From Flavobacteriales bacterium (GTDB lineage: Bacteria; Bacteroidota; Bacteroidia; Flavobacteriales; UBA1820), in assembly GCA_003150615.1 (NCBI GenBank), contig QALN01000009.1, positions 129,938 to 193,937 of the forward strand: a stretch of DNA of 64,000 bases. The letters run 5' to 3'. The position numbers and the translations under genes are program-made. Each line of letters begins with the position of its first letter. The stretch's first letter is position 1. The notes below the pieces were generated by a model. That model worked only from the letters and a program-made list of their open reading frames with translations. It was not told the DNA's origin and did not search any database. This document shows positions 44,887-53,272 of this stretch, in pieces.

Positions 44887-44956
44887 TGCCCGTCAATAAC
44901 TAACTGCAAAGGCCGTCCCTTCCGGGACGGCCTTTGCAGTTAGTTATTGACGGGCA
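44887..44956. repeat. Perfect 33-bp inverted repeat between convergent genes
   Basis: Arms 44887-44919 and 44924-44956 are exact reverse complements over 33 nt with a TTCC loop. The inner part (AAAGGCCGTCCC / GGGACGGCCTTT) has the form of a bidirectional terminator serving ybaK and the minus-strand gene. The outer 21 bp (from TGCCCGTCAATAAC) go well beyond that need. The element ends 11 nt before the minus-strand stop codon. Confidence 0.9.
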
Positions 44957-44967
44957 TGGATGTGTGT

Positions 44968-45747
44968 TTATTTGCAGGAATTTTTTATGAGTTGTTGTAC
45001 CCTCTCCGGCTCGTCGGTAGTAATGTAGTCCACGCCGAGTCCTATCATCTCTTTTATCACCTCGTCTTTGTTGACGGTCCATACATTTACGTTAAGTCCC
45101 AGGTCATGGCATTCCTTGACCCAGCGGGGGTTTTTCTGGAACTGGGAATAATGGAAGTCCACGCCTGTGTAACCGCGCTCTTTCACCTGTTTAGGCGTCA
45201 TTCTGTTGCTAAGGTACGCTATTTCCGCACCCGGGGCGCAGCGTACCACTTCATCGCATATTGTCGGCATGAACGATATGTACATTACGCGGTCGGCAAG
45301 TCCCATTTTTTCGACCATAGCGATTATGTCGCGCGTGGCGCGTACCATTTTTTCATCGGTGGAATGTTCTTTTATCTCCAGCACCAGAGTAACGTTCCTG
45401 CATTTTTTAAACGCTTTAAGGTAGTTTTTCAGCGTTGGCAAGGTTTCGCCGTTGGACAGTTTTATGTCTTTTATCTGTTTGTAGTCCGCTCCTTCTATAA
45501 GGATTTTATCAGGCCCGACATGGGCGTCATGGTTGACCACCAGCACGCCGTCTTTGGTCTGCAGCACGTCTATTTCAGAGCCGAAAGCGTTTATCGCATC
45601 GGCTTTGCGGATGGCCGTTATCGAATTCTGGGCCGACCCTTCGGCTTTCCAGTAGCCTCGGTGCGCCACGACTTTAGGCTGAGCATGTGAAACGGATGCG
45701 GCCGTCATCGCAACGGCGGCGCATAGAAGTATTTTTTTGAGTTTCAT
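44968..45747 (-). CDS. Secreted glycerophosphodiester phosphodiesterase
   Basis: 259 aa with a cleavable signal peptide (MKLKKILLCAAVAMTAASVSHA). It hydrolyses glycerophosphodiesters to glycerol-3-phosphate and an alcohol in the periplasm. GDPD catalytic features: VVAHRGYWK (His and Arg), GSEIDVLQTKDGVLVVNHDAHVG (metal-binding Glu and Asp, catalytic second His) and LVLEIKEH. The C-terminal NVWTVNKDEVIKEMIGLGVD closes the TIM barrel. Comparable to GlpQ/UgpQ. A TAACTTTA -7-like element lies at 45781-45788. Confidence 0.9.
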   Translation of the reverse strand: MKLKKILLCAAVAMTAASVSHAQPKVVAHRGYWKAEGSAQNSITAIRKADAINAFGSEIDVLQTKDGVLVVNHDAHVGPDKILIEGADYKQIKDIKLSNGETLPTLKNYLKAFKKCRNVTLVLEIKEHSTDEKMVRATRDIIAMVEKMGLADRVMYISFMPTICDEVVRCAPGAEIAYLSNRMTPKQVKERGYTGVDFHYSQFQKNPRWVKECHDLGLNVNVWTVNKDEVIKEMIGLGVDYITTDEPERVQQLIKNSCK

Positions 45748-45780
45748 CGTATGGTAAAATAGTGTTTATGTTGACGGAGG

Positions 45781-45788
45781 TAAAGTTA
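45781..45788 (-). promoter_or_regulatory. Candidate -7 element of the glycerophosphodiesterase gene
   Basis: Minus-strand TAACTTTA, 7/8 match to TAnnTTTG, 33 nt before the start codon. Confidence 0.4.
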
Positions 45789-45838
45789 ATTATTAATAGC
45801 GCGATTTGTGTGATGCCGGCCGGGGAATTAACAATTGC

Positions 45839-46420
45839 TTAAAACCGGAGGCATCCATGCGGAGTGAAGCAGCAATCCAAAGGAATATCGTCGTCCGTGG
45901 TGTCTTCTATCGCGTTTTCTTCAGGCGGAAAAAACGATACTCCGGCCTTGACGGTATCCGCGCGGCAGGCGCTCAGGAAACGGTCGTAAAATCCCCGTCC
46001 GTAACCAACGCGTGCTCCGCGGGTATCATATGCCAGAAGAGGGACTATGACCATGTCGATCGTCTCAGACCGTATCTTTTTCATGGAAAGAACATTCTCA
46101 GGTTCCGGTATGCCCCATGAGTTTTCCGTAAAGACGGTATCTTTCAGCGCTGCGTAGTTTGTCATGTTCCCGGATGCGAAATCCGATACCGACACTACCA
46201 GTGTCTTGCCCGCATTCCATACGGCGTTCGCTATCGGCATCGTATCTATTTCACGAAGGCGTTTTATTGGCAGGAAAACATGTATTGCCGATGAACGTAT
46301 GAAAACTTCCGAAGTTGTGACGGCTCTGCATATCGATAACGAAAGCGCGGCGCGCTCTTCGTCGGAGAGCGTGCCGCGCTTTCGGCGGTATATTTCCCTC
46401 AGGCAATCCTTTGAAGCCAT
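45839..46420 (-). CDS. 5-formyltetrahydrofolate cyclo-ligase
   Basis: 193 aa. It converts 5-formyl-THF to 5,10-methenyl-THF with ATP. The N-terminal RREIY-type basic helix is present as LREIYRRKRGTLS. The nucleotide-binding loop is in WGIPEPENV, and the family signature in the C-terminal third is DTRGARVGYGRGFYDRFL. It begins 9 nt after the S9 peptidase stop, so the two are probably co-transcribed on the minus strand. The C-terminal ~25 residues are variable. Confidence 0.9.
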   Translation of the reverse strand: MASKDCLREIYRRKRGTLSDEERAALSLSICRAVTTSEVFIRSSAIHVFLPIKRLREIDTMPIANAVWNAGKTLVVSVSDFASGNMTNYAALKDTVFTENSWGIPEPENVLSMKKIRSETIDMVIVPLLAYDTRGARVGYGRGFYDRFLSACRADTVKAGVSFFPPEENAIEDTTDDDIPLDCCFTPHGCLRF

Positions 46421-46429
46421 TCAGGATGA

Positions 46430-48475
46430 TTATTTTTTGAGGTATTTGTCCAACCAGCCGTAGAACTCGGCATGCCACAAAAGGCTGTTCTGTGGTTTGA
46501 GCACCCAATGGCATTCATCGGGAAACAGCACCATACGCGATTCTATCCCGCGTAGGCGGGCTGCCTGAAACGCCTGCATGGACTGGTTTTCGGGGACGCG
46601 GAAATCCTGTTGTCCTTGTATTATCAGTATCGGCGTGTCCCATTTTTCCACATAGCTGGAAGGGGAAAATTCGTTGTACGACGGTGCGCGGTAATCTTTC
46701 CAGTACGGTCCGTCGAGATCTTTGTTGGCAAAGAAAATTTCTTCGGTCGTGCCGTACCAGCTGCGGTTGTCGAACGTCCCGCAGTGTGATATGAACGCTT
46801 TGTAGCGACCTTGGTGCTTGCCGGCGAGCATGTATACCGAATAGCCTCCGTAGGAAGCGCCTACGGCCCCCATTCTGGTCTCATCCACATATGGTTCCGC
46901 AGCTATGGCATCCGATGCCGTCATCAGGTCGGTTATCGCCTGTCCTCCCCACTGACCGGATATTTCTTCGTTCCACCTCACTCCGAAAGACGGCAGGCCG
47001 CGTCGGTTGGGAACTATTACCACATAACCGTTAGATGCCATCAACTGAAAATTCCAGCGGAAAGAATAAGATGGCGTTATGGCGTTTTGCGGGCCTCCGC
47101 CGCAAAAGAGCAATGCTGGGTATTTCTTCGATGCGTCGAAATCGGGCGGCAGAAGCTCCCATACGAGCATCTGTTTGCCGTCGGTAGTGGGCACAAGGCG
47201 TTTTTTTACCACGGCCGGTTTTATGTTTTTGAAAATATCGCCGTTGACATCGGTAAGATAGCGGAACGTGCGTTTTTTCATGTCGTAGGCCACTATCTCG
47301 TTGGGGCGGTTAAAATCGTAACGTTCGGCGATTATGAATTTCGGGGTGAGTATGAATGCGCCTTTGCAGTCGTCGCCTTTTGTCAGCTGGACTATCGATG
47401 TGTGGGGGTCTATTGCCGCGAGGGTCTTAGGCAGGCGGTATTCGAAAAGCTGTTCCACGGCGTTCAGCGTCGTACGGAATATTATTTTGTCGGAGGTACG
47501 CTCCCATGCGAATTCCTCTATCGTTTCGTCCCATCTGGACGTCAGGTTGTAGGTCTTTCCTGTGGACCACTCGTAGAGTTTTATGTCGTTTTTGTCGGCT
47601 TCGTAGCCGTCTTCTTCCATAGAGGTCCATGCAATGAAACGCCCGTCCGGACTCCACGCGGGATTCATGTCGTAGCCTTTGTTGCCTTCGGTCAGGTTTT
47701 GGGTCTGTTTGGATACTATGTCGTAGATGTATATGTCCGCATCGGTCGATACGGCGGCCTGTGCGCCGGTCTTTTTCTTGCATGTGTACGCTATTTTCAT
47801 CCCGTCGGGGCTCCATGCGAGTTGTTCGGCCCCGCCCATAGGTGAAAGCGGGCTGTCGTACGGTTCGCCGGACATGATGTCCGTGCCGGAACCGGATATT
47901 TTTTCACCGTCGAACGGAGCGTAGAACACGTGCGAAACCATGTCGTCCTCCCACTGGTTCCAGTGGCGGTACATAAGGTCTTCGACTATTATGGCGTTTG
48001 CTTTCGGCAGTGAGGGATACATTTCTGCAGTAGTTTCGCGGTATTTTACATCGCGGGTGAAAAGTACGGCATCGCCTTTGGGCGATATTTTAACGTTAGA
48101 TATGCCGCCTTCTATGTTCGATGCCTGTTTTTTCCCTGAGCCGTCGCGTGCCATTGTCCACAATTGTCCGTCCTGCATGTAAGCTATGCGTCCCTGCCTG
48201 GTAAAGCCTACGGCAGAAGCGCTTTTATCGCCGTCGGTAAGTTGTGACGTGGCTCCGGACATGGTTACGCAGAAAAGTTGCGATGTGCCCTTGTTGGCGG
48301 TTACATCGTAGCGTGTCACGCCGTAGATTATCGTTTGTCCGTCGTCGCTTACGGCTTGCAGGCTGACGCGGCCCAGTTTCCACATTGTCTCGGGCGTCAT
48401 GACACCGGCTGGTTTGCCGGCTTGTAAAGTTTGTGCCATGATAATAGTCAACAGTATTGTCGTTATCCGTTTCAT
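46430..48475 (-). CDS. S9-family serine peptidase, DPP5-like
   Basis: 681 aa with a signal peptide (MKRITTILLTIIMAQTLQAG), predicted periplasmic. Residues ~25-400 form a beta-propeller with WD40-like (PD40) repeats such as AWSPDGMKIAYTCKK and AWSPDGRFIAWTS. Residues ~420-681 are an alpha/beta-hydrolase with nucleophile Ser541 in GASYGGYS, the Asp in IQGQQDFRVP and the His in DECHWVLKP. Length and order resemble dipeptidyl peptidase 5 of Porphyromonas gingivalis, which frees dipeptides for uptake by amino-acid fermenters. Promoter-like TACATTTG lies upstream at 48517-48524. Confidence 0.9.
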   Translation of the reverse strand: MKRITTILLTIIMAQTLQAGKPAGVMTPETMWKLGRVSLQAVSDDGQTIIYGVTRYDVTANKGTSQLFCVTMSGATSQLTDGDKSASAVGFTRQGRIAYMQDGQLWTMARDGSGKKQASNIEGGISNVKISPKGDAVLFTRDVKYRETTAEMYPSLPKANAIIVEDLMYRHWNQWEDDMVSHVFYAPFDGEKISGSGTDIMSGEPYDSPLSPMGGAEQLAWSPDGMKIAYTCKKKTGAQAAVSTDADIYIYDIVSKQTQNLTEGNKGYDMNPAWSPDGRFIAWTSMEEDGYEADKNDIKLYEWSTGKTYNLTSRWDETIEEFAWERTSDKIIFRTTLNAVEQLFEYRLPKTLAAIDPHTSIVQLTKGDDCKGAFILTPKFIIAERYDFNRPNEIVAYDMKKRTFRYLTDVNGDIFKNIKPAVVKKRLVPTTDGKQMLVWELLPPDFDASKKYPALLFCGGGPQNAITPSYSFRWNFQLMASNGYVVIVPNRRGLPSFGVRWNEEISGQWGGQAITDLMTASDAIAAEPYVDETRMGAVGASYGGYSVYMLAGKHQGRYKAFISHCGTFDNRSWYGTTEEIFFANKDLDGPYWKDYRAPSYNEFSPSSYVEKWDTPILIIQGQQDFRVPENQSMQAFQAARLRGIESRMVLFPDECHWVLKPQNSLLWHAEFYGWLDKYLKK

Positions 48476-48516
48476 TATTTTTTGTGAATGTGTATGTTGG
48501 TTTTCCTATGCAGCCT

Positions 48517-48524
48517 CAAATGTA
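48517..48524 (-). promoter_or_regulatory. -7 element of the S9 peptidase gene
   Basis: Minus-strand TACATTTG matches TAnnTTTG, 42 nt before the start codon. Confidence 0.55.
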
Positions 48525-48717
48525 GTGATTTTTACTTTTCGCCGGGCGTTTGCAATGACGAATCGGGGGAGGCATAAATCAGCATCCGCTTATAAACAAT
48601 AAATAATAACTTTTAAAATCAGCGTGCTACGATTGCCGAGGACGGAAAGTTTTAATTAAATTTAATCTTAACCAAAAACATAAAAACCGATGAAGAAATG
48701 AAATCATCCGAAATCTT

Positions 48718-48932
48718 ATGTTTGTCCATCTGTTTCCGGCAGGTTTCATGGGAGCCTTCCTATCGGGTTATGGCCGCGTAGTTTGCCGGGGCGTATTCGA
48801 CGGCAAGGGCAGGAAATAGCTTTTGCCTTTGGTGTTCTCGATGCGGACATCGTATATCAGGAAGAGGATATAACCGTGACAGGTTCGGTTCCGGACAGGC
48901 TTCTGTTGAAAAATAAAGGCCGGAAGCTGTAA
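48718..48932 (+). pseudogene. Frameshifted remnant of a small gene
   Basis: The frame from the ATG at 48718 reads MFVHLFPAGFMGAFLSGYG… to VFDGKGRK and stops at 48819. A different plus frame then continues as IAFAFGVLDADIVYQEED, then TGSVPDRLLLKNKGRKL, ending at TAA 48930-48932. The second part looks genuinely protein-like (beta-strand pattern, charged tail), and the two join smoothly across a frameshift near 48815. A terminator follows at 48971. I cannot name the family. It could also be an intact gene misread through a sequencing error. Confidence 0.35.
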
Positions 48933-48970
48933 TTTTATGCGGCATTGTGCCGTTTGTAAAAAACATTGCT

Positions 48971-49016
48971 TTGCGGCGGGCGGATGGAAAATCCGTCTGC
49001 CGCAATGCTTTTTTTT
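48971..49016 (+). terminator. Intrinsic terminator after the 48.7-kb remnant
   Basis: 15-bp stem TTGCGGCGGGCGGAT / ATCCGTCTGCCGCAA (two G-T pairs) followed by eight T. Confidence 0.8.
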
Positions 49017-49068
49017 AAGGAATATACAATAAACCGGCAAAAAATGAGGATATTTGCAAGGATAACAA

Positions 49069-49076
49069 TATATTTG
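49069..49076 (+). promoter_or_regulatory. -7 element of the MacB-type permease gene
   Basis: TATATTTG, perfect TAnnTTTG, 34 nt before the chosen ATG. No -33 at a suitable distance. Its position supports the start at 49110 over upstream ATGs. Confidence 0.55.
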
Positions 49077-49109
49077 ACAACCTTAAACCTGTATAACGGA
49101 AAACCGGGC

Positions 49110-50369
49110 ATGTTAAAATCTATAATACTTTTCACCGAAAGCGTAAAGTTCGCATGGGACGCGCTTATAAAAAACAAACTGCGCACCCTTCTGTCGCTTT
49201 TGGGGATAAGCATAGGCATTTTTTGCATAATAACCGTACTGGCGGCTGTCGATTCGCTCAAAAAGAATATCGACGACGACTTGGCGGAAATGGGAGCCGA
49301 AGTCGTGTACGTGGGCAAATGGCCTTGGGGCATGAATATAAACATACCGTGGTGGGACATACAGAAACGCCCGTGGCCTACGCTCGAAGAAGCTGCCGCC
49401 CTGCGCCGCCGCATGCCTGAAATAGCCGACCGTATAGCTTTTACCATAGACCAGTACCCGGCCATAAAGATAAACGGAGAAAACATAAACAATGTCAACC
49501 TCAAGGGGGTATCGCACCAGTACGAAAACATAGAGGCTCTCAAGATAAACCAGGGAAGATATTTTTCGCCGGTGGAAAGTACCGGCGGAGCCAATGTGGC
49601 CATAGTAGGGTATGACATATATAGCAACTCGTTCGGTTCGGCCGAAAACGCCATAGGCAAGGAAATAGTGTACCGCGGGCAGAAACTCAAGATAATAGGC
49701 ACCCTTGAGATGGAGGGCGAACAGACGTTCGGCGTGGAAAAGGACAACCGCTTGTTCGTGCCTATAAATTTCTACCGTAAGTACAACGTGATAAACGAAC
49801 GTTCCGGAGGCGAGCTGATGATAAACCCCTCCGAAGCGCAGAAAAACAACATGGACGAGTTCCTGAGCGAAATACGCGGCAATATGCGCTCGATACGTCG
49901 ACTGGCTCCGGATGCCAACGACAATTTCGAGCTGAACGTGCCTTCGGTCATCGCTACGACTTTTGCGCCGCTTTATTCGCTGCTCAATACCGCGGGATTT
50001 ATCATAGGAGGTTTTTCCATGCTCGTGGGCGGGTTCGGTATAGCCAACATAATGTTCGTGAGCGTGCGTGAACGCACCAACCAGATAGGCATACAAAAAG
50101 CTCTCGGAGCCAAAAACAGTTTTATACTTCTCCAGTTCGTATTCGAGGCGATATTCCTTTCGTTGACCGGCGGGGTAATGGGTATAATCATGGTCTGGGG
50201 GGCGATGGCTGCGGTGGAATCCATGTCCGGCATGTCGTTCTACCTGTCTTTGGCAAATATAAACATCGGACTGATCATTTCGGCCGTGATAGGGCTTTTG
50301 GCCGGTATAATGCCGGCATATATGGGTGCCAGGCTCGATCCTGTGGAGGCCATACGTTCCGGGCAGTGA
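49110..50369 (+). CDS. ABC transporter permease, MacB/FtsX type
   Basis: 419 aa from the ATG at 49110 (MLKSIILFTESVKFAWDALI); the frame is open 48 codons upstream, across a terminator and promoter, so that part is rejected. Four membrane helices in the MacB pattern: helix 1 (NKLRTLLSLLGISIGIFCIITVLAAV), a large periplasmic MacB_PCD-like domain (~50-280), then three helices (~290-400) with SVRERTNQIGIQKALGAK, the signature loop that contacts the ATPase. Ends in GARLDPVEAIRSGQ, typical for the family. The cognate ATPase and adaptor are not adjacent. Probably exports a lipoprotein, peptide or antibiotic; substrate unknown. Confidence 0.9.
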   Translation: MLKSIILFTESVKFAWDALIKNKLRTLLSLLGISIGIFCIITVLAAVDSLKKNIDDDLAEMGAEVVYVGKWPWGMNINIPWWDIQKRPWPTLEEAAALRRRMPEIADRIAFTIDQYPAIKINGENINNVNLKGVSHQYENIEALKINQGRYFSPVESTGGANVAIVGYDIYSNSFGSAENAIGKEIVYRGQKLKIIGTLEMEGEQTFGVEKDNRLFVPINFYRKYNVINERSGGELMINPSEAQKNNMDEFLSEIRGNMRSIRRLAPDANDNFELNVPSVIATTFAPLYSLLNTAGFIIGGFSMLVGGFGIANIMFVSVRERTNQIGIQKALGAKNSFILLQFVFEAIFLSLTGGVMGIIMVWGAMAAVESMSGMSFYLSLANINIGLIISAVIGLLAGIMPAYMGARLDPVEAIRSGQ

Positions 50370-50518
50370 CGACGGCGTATCGCCGTCCGGCTGCAATTGC
50401 GGATATGCCGGGACCGGGAGTGTGTTATATGAAACGATTTGGATTTTTTAAGTTCTTTAATTTTTTTCCAGGCGTTTTTCTGGTTTGAGGAACATGTGAC
50501 GCCAAAAATACTTTTTAA

Positions 50519-51211
50519 ATGGGAAGTAAGAATAAATTACGCCGGTTCAGGGAGAACGAAACGTTCTCGTGTCTGGTGCAGCCTGACAGGGATGATGTAT
50601 TATCCGGTTCGTTCGGCCTCCGCGGGCAGTGGGGCCGGGAGTTTTTTAAAAATGACAACCCGATAGTTCTGGAATTGGGATGTGGTAAAGGCGAATATAC
50701 GATAGGTCTGGCCCGGTGTTATCCCGATAAGAATTTCATAGGCGTCGATATAAAAGGAGCGAGGTTGTGGCGCGGAGCTAAAACGGCCAGTGAAGGCGGT
50801 ATGTCCAACGCAGGTTTTCTTCGTACGCAGATAGAGTTGATAGATAAATGTTTCGCGCCTGGCGAGGTGTCCGAAATATGGATAACGTTCCCCGATCCGC
50901 AGATAAAATACCGCCGTACCAAACACCGGCTTACAGGTTCGGATTTTTTAAGGAAATATCATTCGATACTCTCCGAAGGAGGTGTGGTACATCTTAAAAC
51001 GGATTCTGCGTTCCTGCACGGATATACTCTTGGTATTCTACACGGTCAGGGGCACGAAGTATTGTACGCACAGCATGATCTTTACCGCGACGACAATGCT
51101 CCGGCGCATCTTAAAGACATACAGACGTTTTACGAAAAAAAATACCTTGAAACCGCTACGCCGATCACATACGTGCGTTTCAGGCTCAAATACCCTCGTG
51201 ACGGAAAATGA
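50519..51211 (+). CDS. trmB: tRNA (guanine-N7-)-methyltransferase
   Basis: 230 aa. It methylates G46 of tRNAs using SAM. Motifs: LELGCGKGEYTIGLA (SAM-binding motif I), FIGVDIKGARLWRG (acidic end of beta-2), and the TrmB signature ITFPDPQIKYRRTKHRL; it ends with the TPITYVRFRL strand. Its TGA stop overlaps the ATG of the next small gene by 4 nt (ATGA). Confidence 0.93.
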   Translation: MGSKNKLRRFRENETFSCLVQPDRDDVLSGSFGLRGQWGREFFKNDNPIVLELGCGKGEYTIGLARCYPDKNFIGVDIKGARLWRGAKTASEGGMSNAGFLRTQIELIDKCFAPGEVSEIWITFPDPQIKYRRTKHRLTGSDFLRKYHSILSEGGVVHLKTDSAFLHGYTLGILHGQGHEVLYAQHDLYRDDNAPAHLKDIQTFYEKKYLETATPITYVRFRLKYPRDGK

Positions 51212-51396
51212 AAACAGCGCTCAAGATACTTATAACCCTGGACCTGTGCTTTTTTGTAGCGGGGATAATAATGCATGCGATGGACAATCAGCAGTACGAA
51301 ATAGTGACTGGATTGGGGATACTGTTCCTTTCGTTCATCATTATGCCGTTTTTCATATTCTACCGCTGGCGTACGCGCGGACGGAACACTCGCTGA
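51208..51396 (+). CDS. Small two-span membrane protein coupled to trmB
   Basis: 62 aa. Two hydrophobic helices (residues ~5-24 and ~32-52), then a basic tail RWRTRGRNTR that should stay in the cytoplasm. The ATGA overlap with trmB strongly suggests translational coupling. No family recognised. It might be a membrane tether or simply a passenger gene. Confidence 0.65.
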   Translation: MKTALKILITLDLCFFVAGIIMHAMDNQQYEIVTGLGILFLSFIIMPFFIFYRWRTRGRNTR

Positions 51397-51449
51397 TATT
51401 TTTCCTGTTTACTCTCCGTTTTTGGATCTGAGTATATTTTACGCGCCCT

Positions 51450-52118
51450 TTATAGAAGGCCGCGCTGGAGCAGGCTTACATAGGCGCCTCTTGCTATTAT
51501 CACGTGATCCATAAGGCTGAAACCTAGTATCCGGCATGACTTTTCGAAAACGCGTGTTATCTCCACGTCTTTGTCGGAAACAGCCAACGAGCCGGAAGGA
51601 TGGTTGTGACACAGTGCGATAGACGATGAGCCGAGGGCGTAGCATTGCCTGAATATCATTCTCTGGTCTACCGATGCCGAACTTAGACCGCCCTGGCTTA
51701 CCTTCTGGCGCGATAGAAGTCTGCCGGAAGAGGATATATGCAAGGTCCAGAATTCTTCGTGATCCAGGTGTGCCACGTCGGTTTTAAGAGCGTTGTAGAT
51801 ATCTTCCGGTGAGTTTATAAACGGCGATGAAATACTTTCCCTTTCCGCCCGGCGGGCCAATTCGAACGCAGCCGATATGCTTACCGCGGTTGCCTGTCCT
51901 ATTCCTTTGACGGAGCGAAGTTCTGCCGGAGTCATTTCTGAAACGCGCCTCAGGCTGCCGCCTGCGTATTCCAGTAACAGATGCGCTATGGCCTGTGCCG
52001 GCAGACCGGATGTGCCTGAGCCTATCATTATGGTAAGCAGTTCTTCTGCCGACAATACGTCGGCTCCGTATGAGGATAGTTTTTCCCTCGGTTTCATATT
52101 TCCTATTTCATTTGTCAT
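51450..52118 (-). CDS. radC: RadC-like JAB-domain protein
   Basis: 222 aa from the ATG at 52118; the frame is open 60 codons upstream, but the family start is near MTNEIGNMKPREKLSSYGA. N-terminal helix-hairpin-helix region (SVKGIGQATAVSISAAFELARR), then a JAB/MPN metalloprotein domain with the JAMM-type motif CHNHPSGSLAVSDKDVEIT. Despite its name, RadC has no proven repair role; it may be a metal-dependent hydrolase linked to DNA processing. Convergent with the trmB operon. Confidence 0.9.
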   Translation of the reverse strand: MTNEIGNMKPREKLSSYGADVLSAEELLTIMIGSGTSGLPAQAIAHLLLEYAGGSLRRVSEMTPAELRSVKGIGQATAVSISAAFELARRAERESISSPFINSPEDIYNALKTDVAHLDHEEFWTLHISSSGRLLSRQKVSQGGLSSASVDQRMIFRQCYALGSSSIALCHNHPSGSLAVSDKDVEITRVFEKSCRILGFSLMDHVIIARGAYVSLLQRGLL

Positions 52119-52394
52119 ATGGCAATGGCGGTATTTGTGTGAGACAAACCGGAAAAATACGGTATTATCATGCCGTTTTTGCAATTTTAATAAATAAAAT
52201 ATAACACACAAAAATCCGTACAGATGTTTTTTAATTGCGTTTTTTGCGTAAATTGGATTTGCAAAAGGAAATCCGTTCCTGGAAACGTTCCTTTTCATGT
52301 TCTCAAACCGTTTTATAAAACCTGAAATACTATGACTTCGACTTCGGGCCCGTGCAGCCAGATGTTGCTTTATTATCAGATGATATTGGAAAAA

Positions 52395-52544
52395 ATGAGT
52401 TTTTCCGTCGATTTGTTCGTCGCCGAATTAAGAAAGGCATTGAAAGAACTTACCGGGCGGGAGGCGGATATATTTATAAGTTGGGCGCGTTCGCGTTTCG
52501 CCTACGATATCCGTCTTGTGCGTTGTATAGAATACGCCGTTTGA
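52395..52544 (+). CDS. Possible small hypothetical protein
   Basis: 49 aa from the ATG at 52395; the frame is open to an ATG at 52332. The sequence (FVAELRKALKELTGREADIF … RLVRCIEYAV) reads as a compact two-helix amphipathic protein, more protein-like than chance frames. No promoter or ribosome site decides it, and I know no family. The rest of the 52119-52575 gap shows nothing. Confidence 0.35.
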   Translation: MSFSVDLFVAELRKALKELTGREADIFISWARSRFAYDIRLVRCIEYAV

Positions 52545-52575
52545 CATATTCTTTAAGATGCGTTTCAAAGAGGTT

Positions 52576-53259
52576 TCATGTGGTTTTGATTCCCCTTAAC
52601 ATCTCCCGTTTTCCAGGCGGGCCTGGCAGCCTTTCCATGCTGAAGCCTGCGGCCGACAATGTGCGGCGTACGCTGCCTCTGGCGCAGTACGTTACGAACA
52701 CTCCTTGCGGGGCCAGTGCGTGGTAAAACCGGGAAAGCACTTCTCCGGTCCATAGTTCCGGCTGCACTCTGGGTGAAAAAGCATCGTAAAATACTATGGA
52801 ATGACATTCGCGATCGGACATGTTCTCAAATCCGGCATGCCTTTTTTCCAGCGAGAAACCTTTGCATATCTCTACCGTAGTGTTCCACGGACATTCGTGC
52901 AGGTGCAGGAATTCATCTGCCAGCGTTCCACCATGAGGCACGGTACCGGGATAATTGAGTGCGGAGTATTCCTGCTTGGTGAGCGGGTATGCCTCCAGTG
53001 AAACATAAGATATTTCCAGTCCTCTTTTCCGGGCTTCGATGAGCGTTATGAATGCGTTAAGGCCGGTGCCGAAGCCGGCTTCGAGTATTTTTATCGGGAT
53101 GTTGCCAGGGTGCGATCCGGCAAAAAAATCCAGCCCGTTCCTAATAAATACGTGGTATGCTTCCGTTACAGCTCCATTTAATGAATGATACTGTTCGTCG
53201 AGCGAGGGCAGCGTTATCGTGTGCGAACCGTCGGCCGTTATTTCCAGTTTTTTTTCCAT
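52576..53259 (-). CDS. mnmD: tRNA mnm5s2U34 methyltransferase, MnmD-type
   Basis: 227 aa from the ATG at 53259, 13 nt after the porin gene stop. Methyltransferase domain equivalent to the N-terminal half of MnmC, without the FAD oxidase part. It completes 5-methylaminomethyl-2-thiouridine at the wobble position. Signatures: SLDEQYHSLNGAVTEAYHVF near the N-terminus, ILEAGFGTGLNAF (SAM site) and VFYDAFSPRVQPELWT with the catalytic-site Asp. Second gene of a two-gene minus-strand operon. Confidence 0.88.
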   Translation of the reverse strand: MEKKLEITADGSHTITLPSLDEQYHSLNGAVTEAYHVFIRNGLDFFAGSHPGNIPIKILEAGFGTGLNAFITLIEARKRGLEISYVSLEAYPLTKQEYSALNYPGTVPHGGTLADEFLHLHECPWNTTVEICKGFSLEKRHAGFENMSDRECHSIVFYDAFSPRVQPELWTGEVLSRFYHALAPQGVFVTYCARGSVRRTLSAAGFSMERLPGPPGKREMLRGIKTT

Positions 53260-53272
53260 ACACGCAAATGCG

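Noticed and set aside
48760-49040. Two overlapping minus-strand frames of 81 and 90 codons
   Set aside because: They run through the terminator hairpin at 48971-49016 and have no protein-like pattern; the plus-strand remnant explains the region better.
48966-49109. 48-codon N-terminal extension of the MacB-type permease
   Set aside because: It would start inside a terminator and cross the -7 element; family homology begins at MLKSIILFTES (49110).
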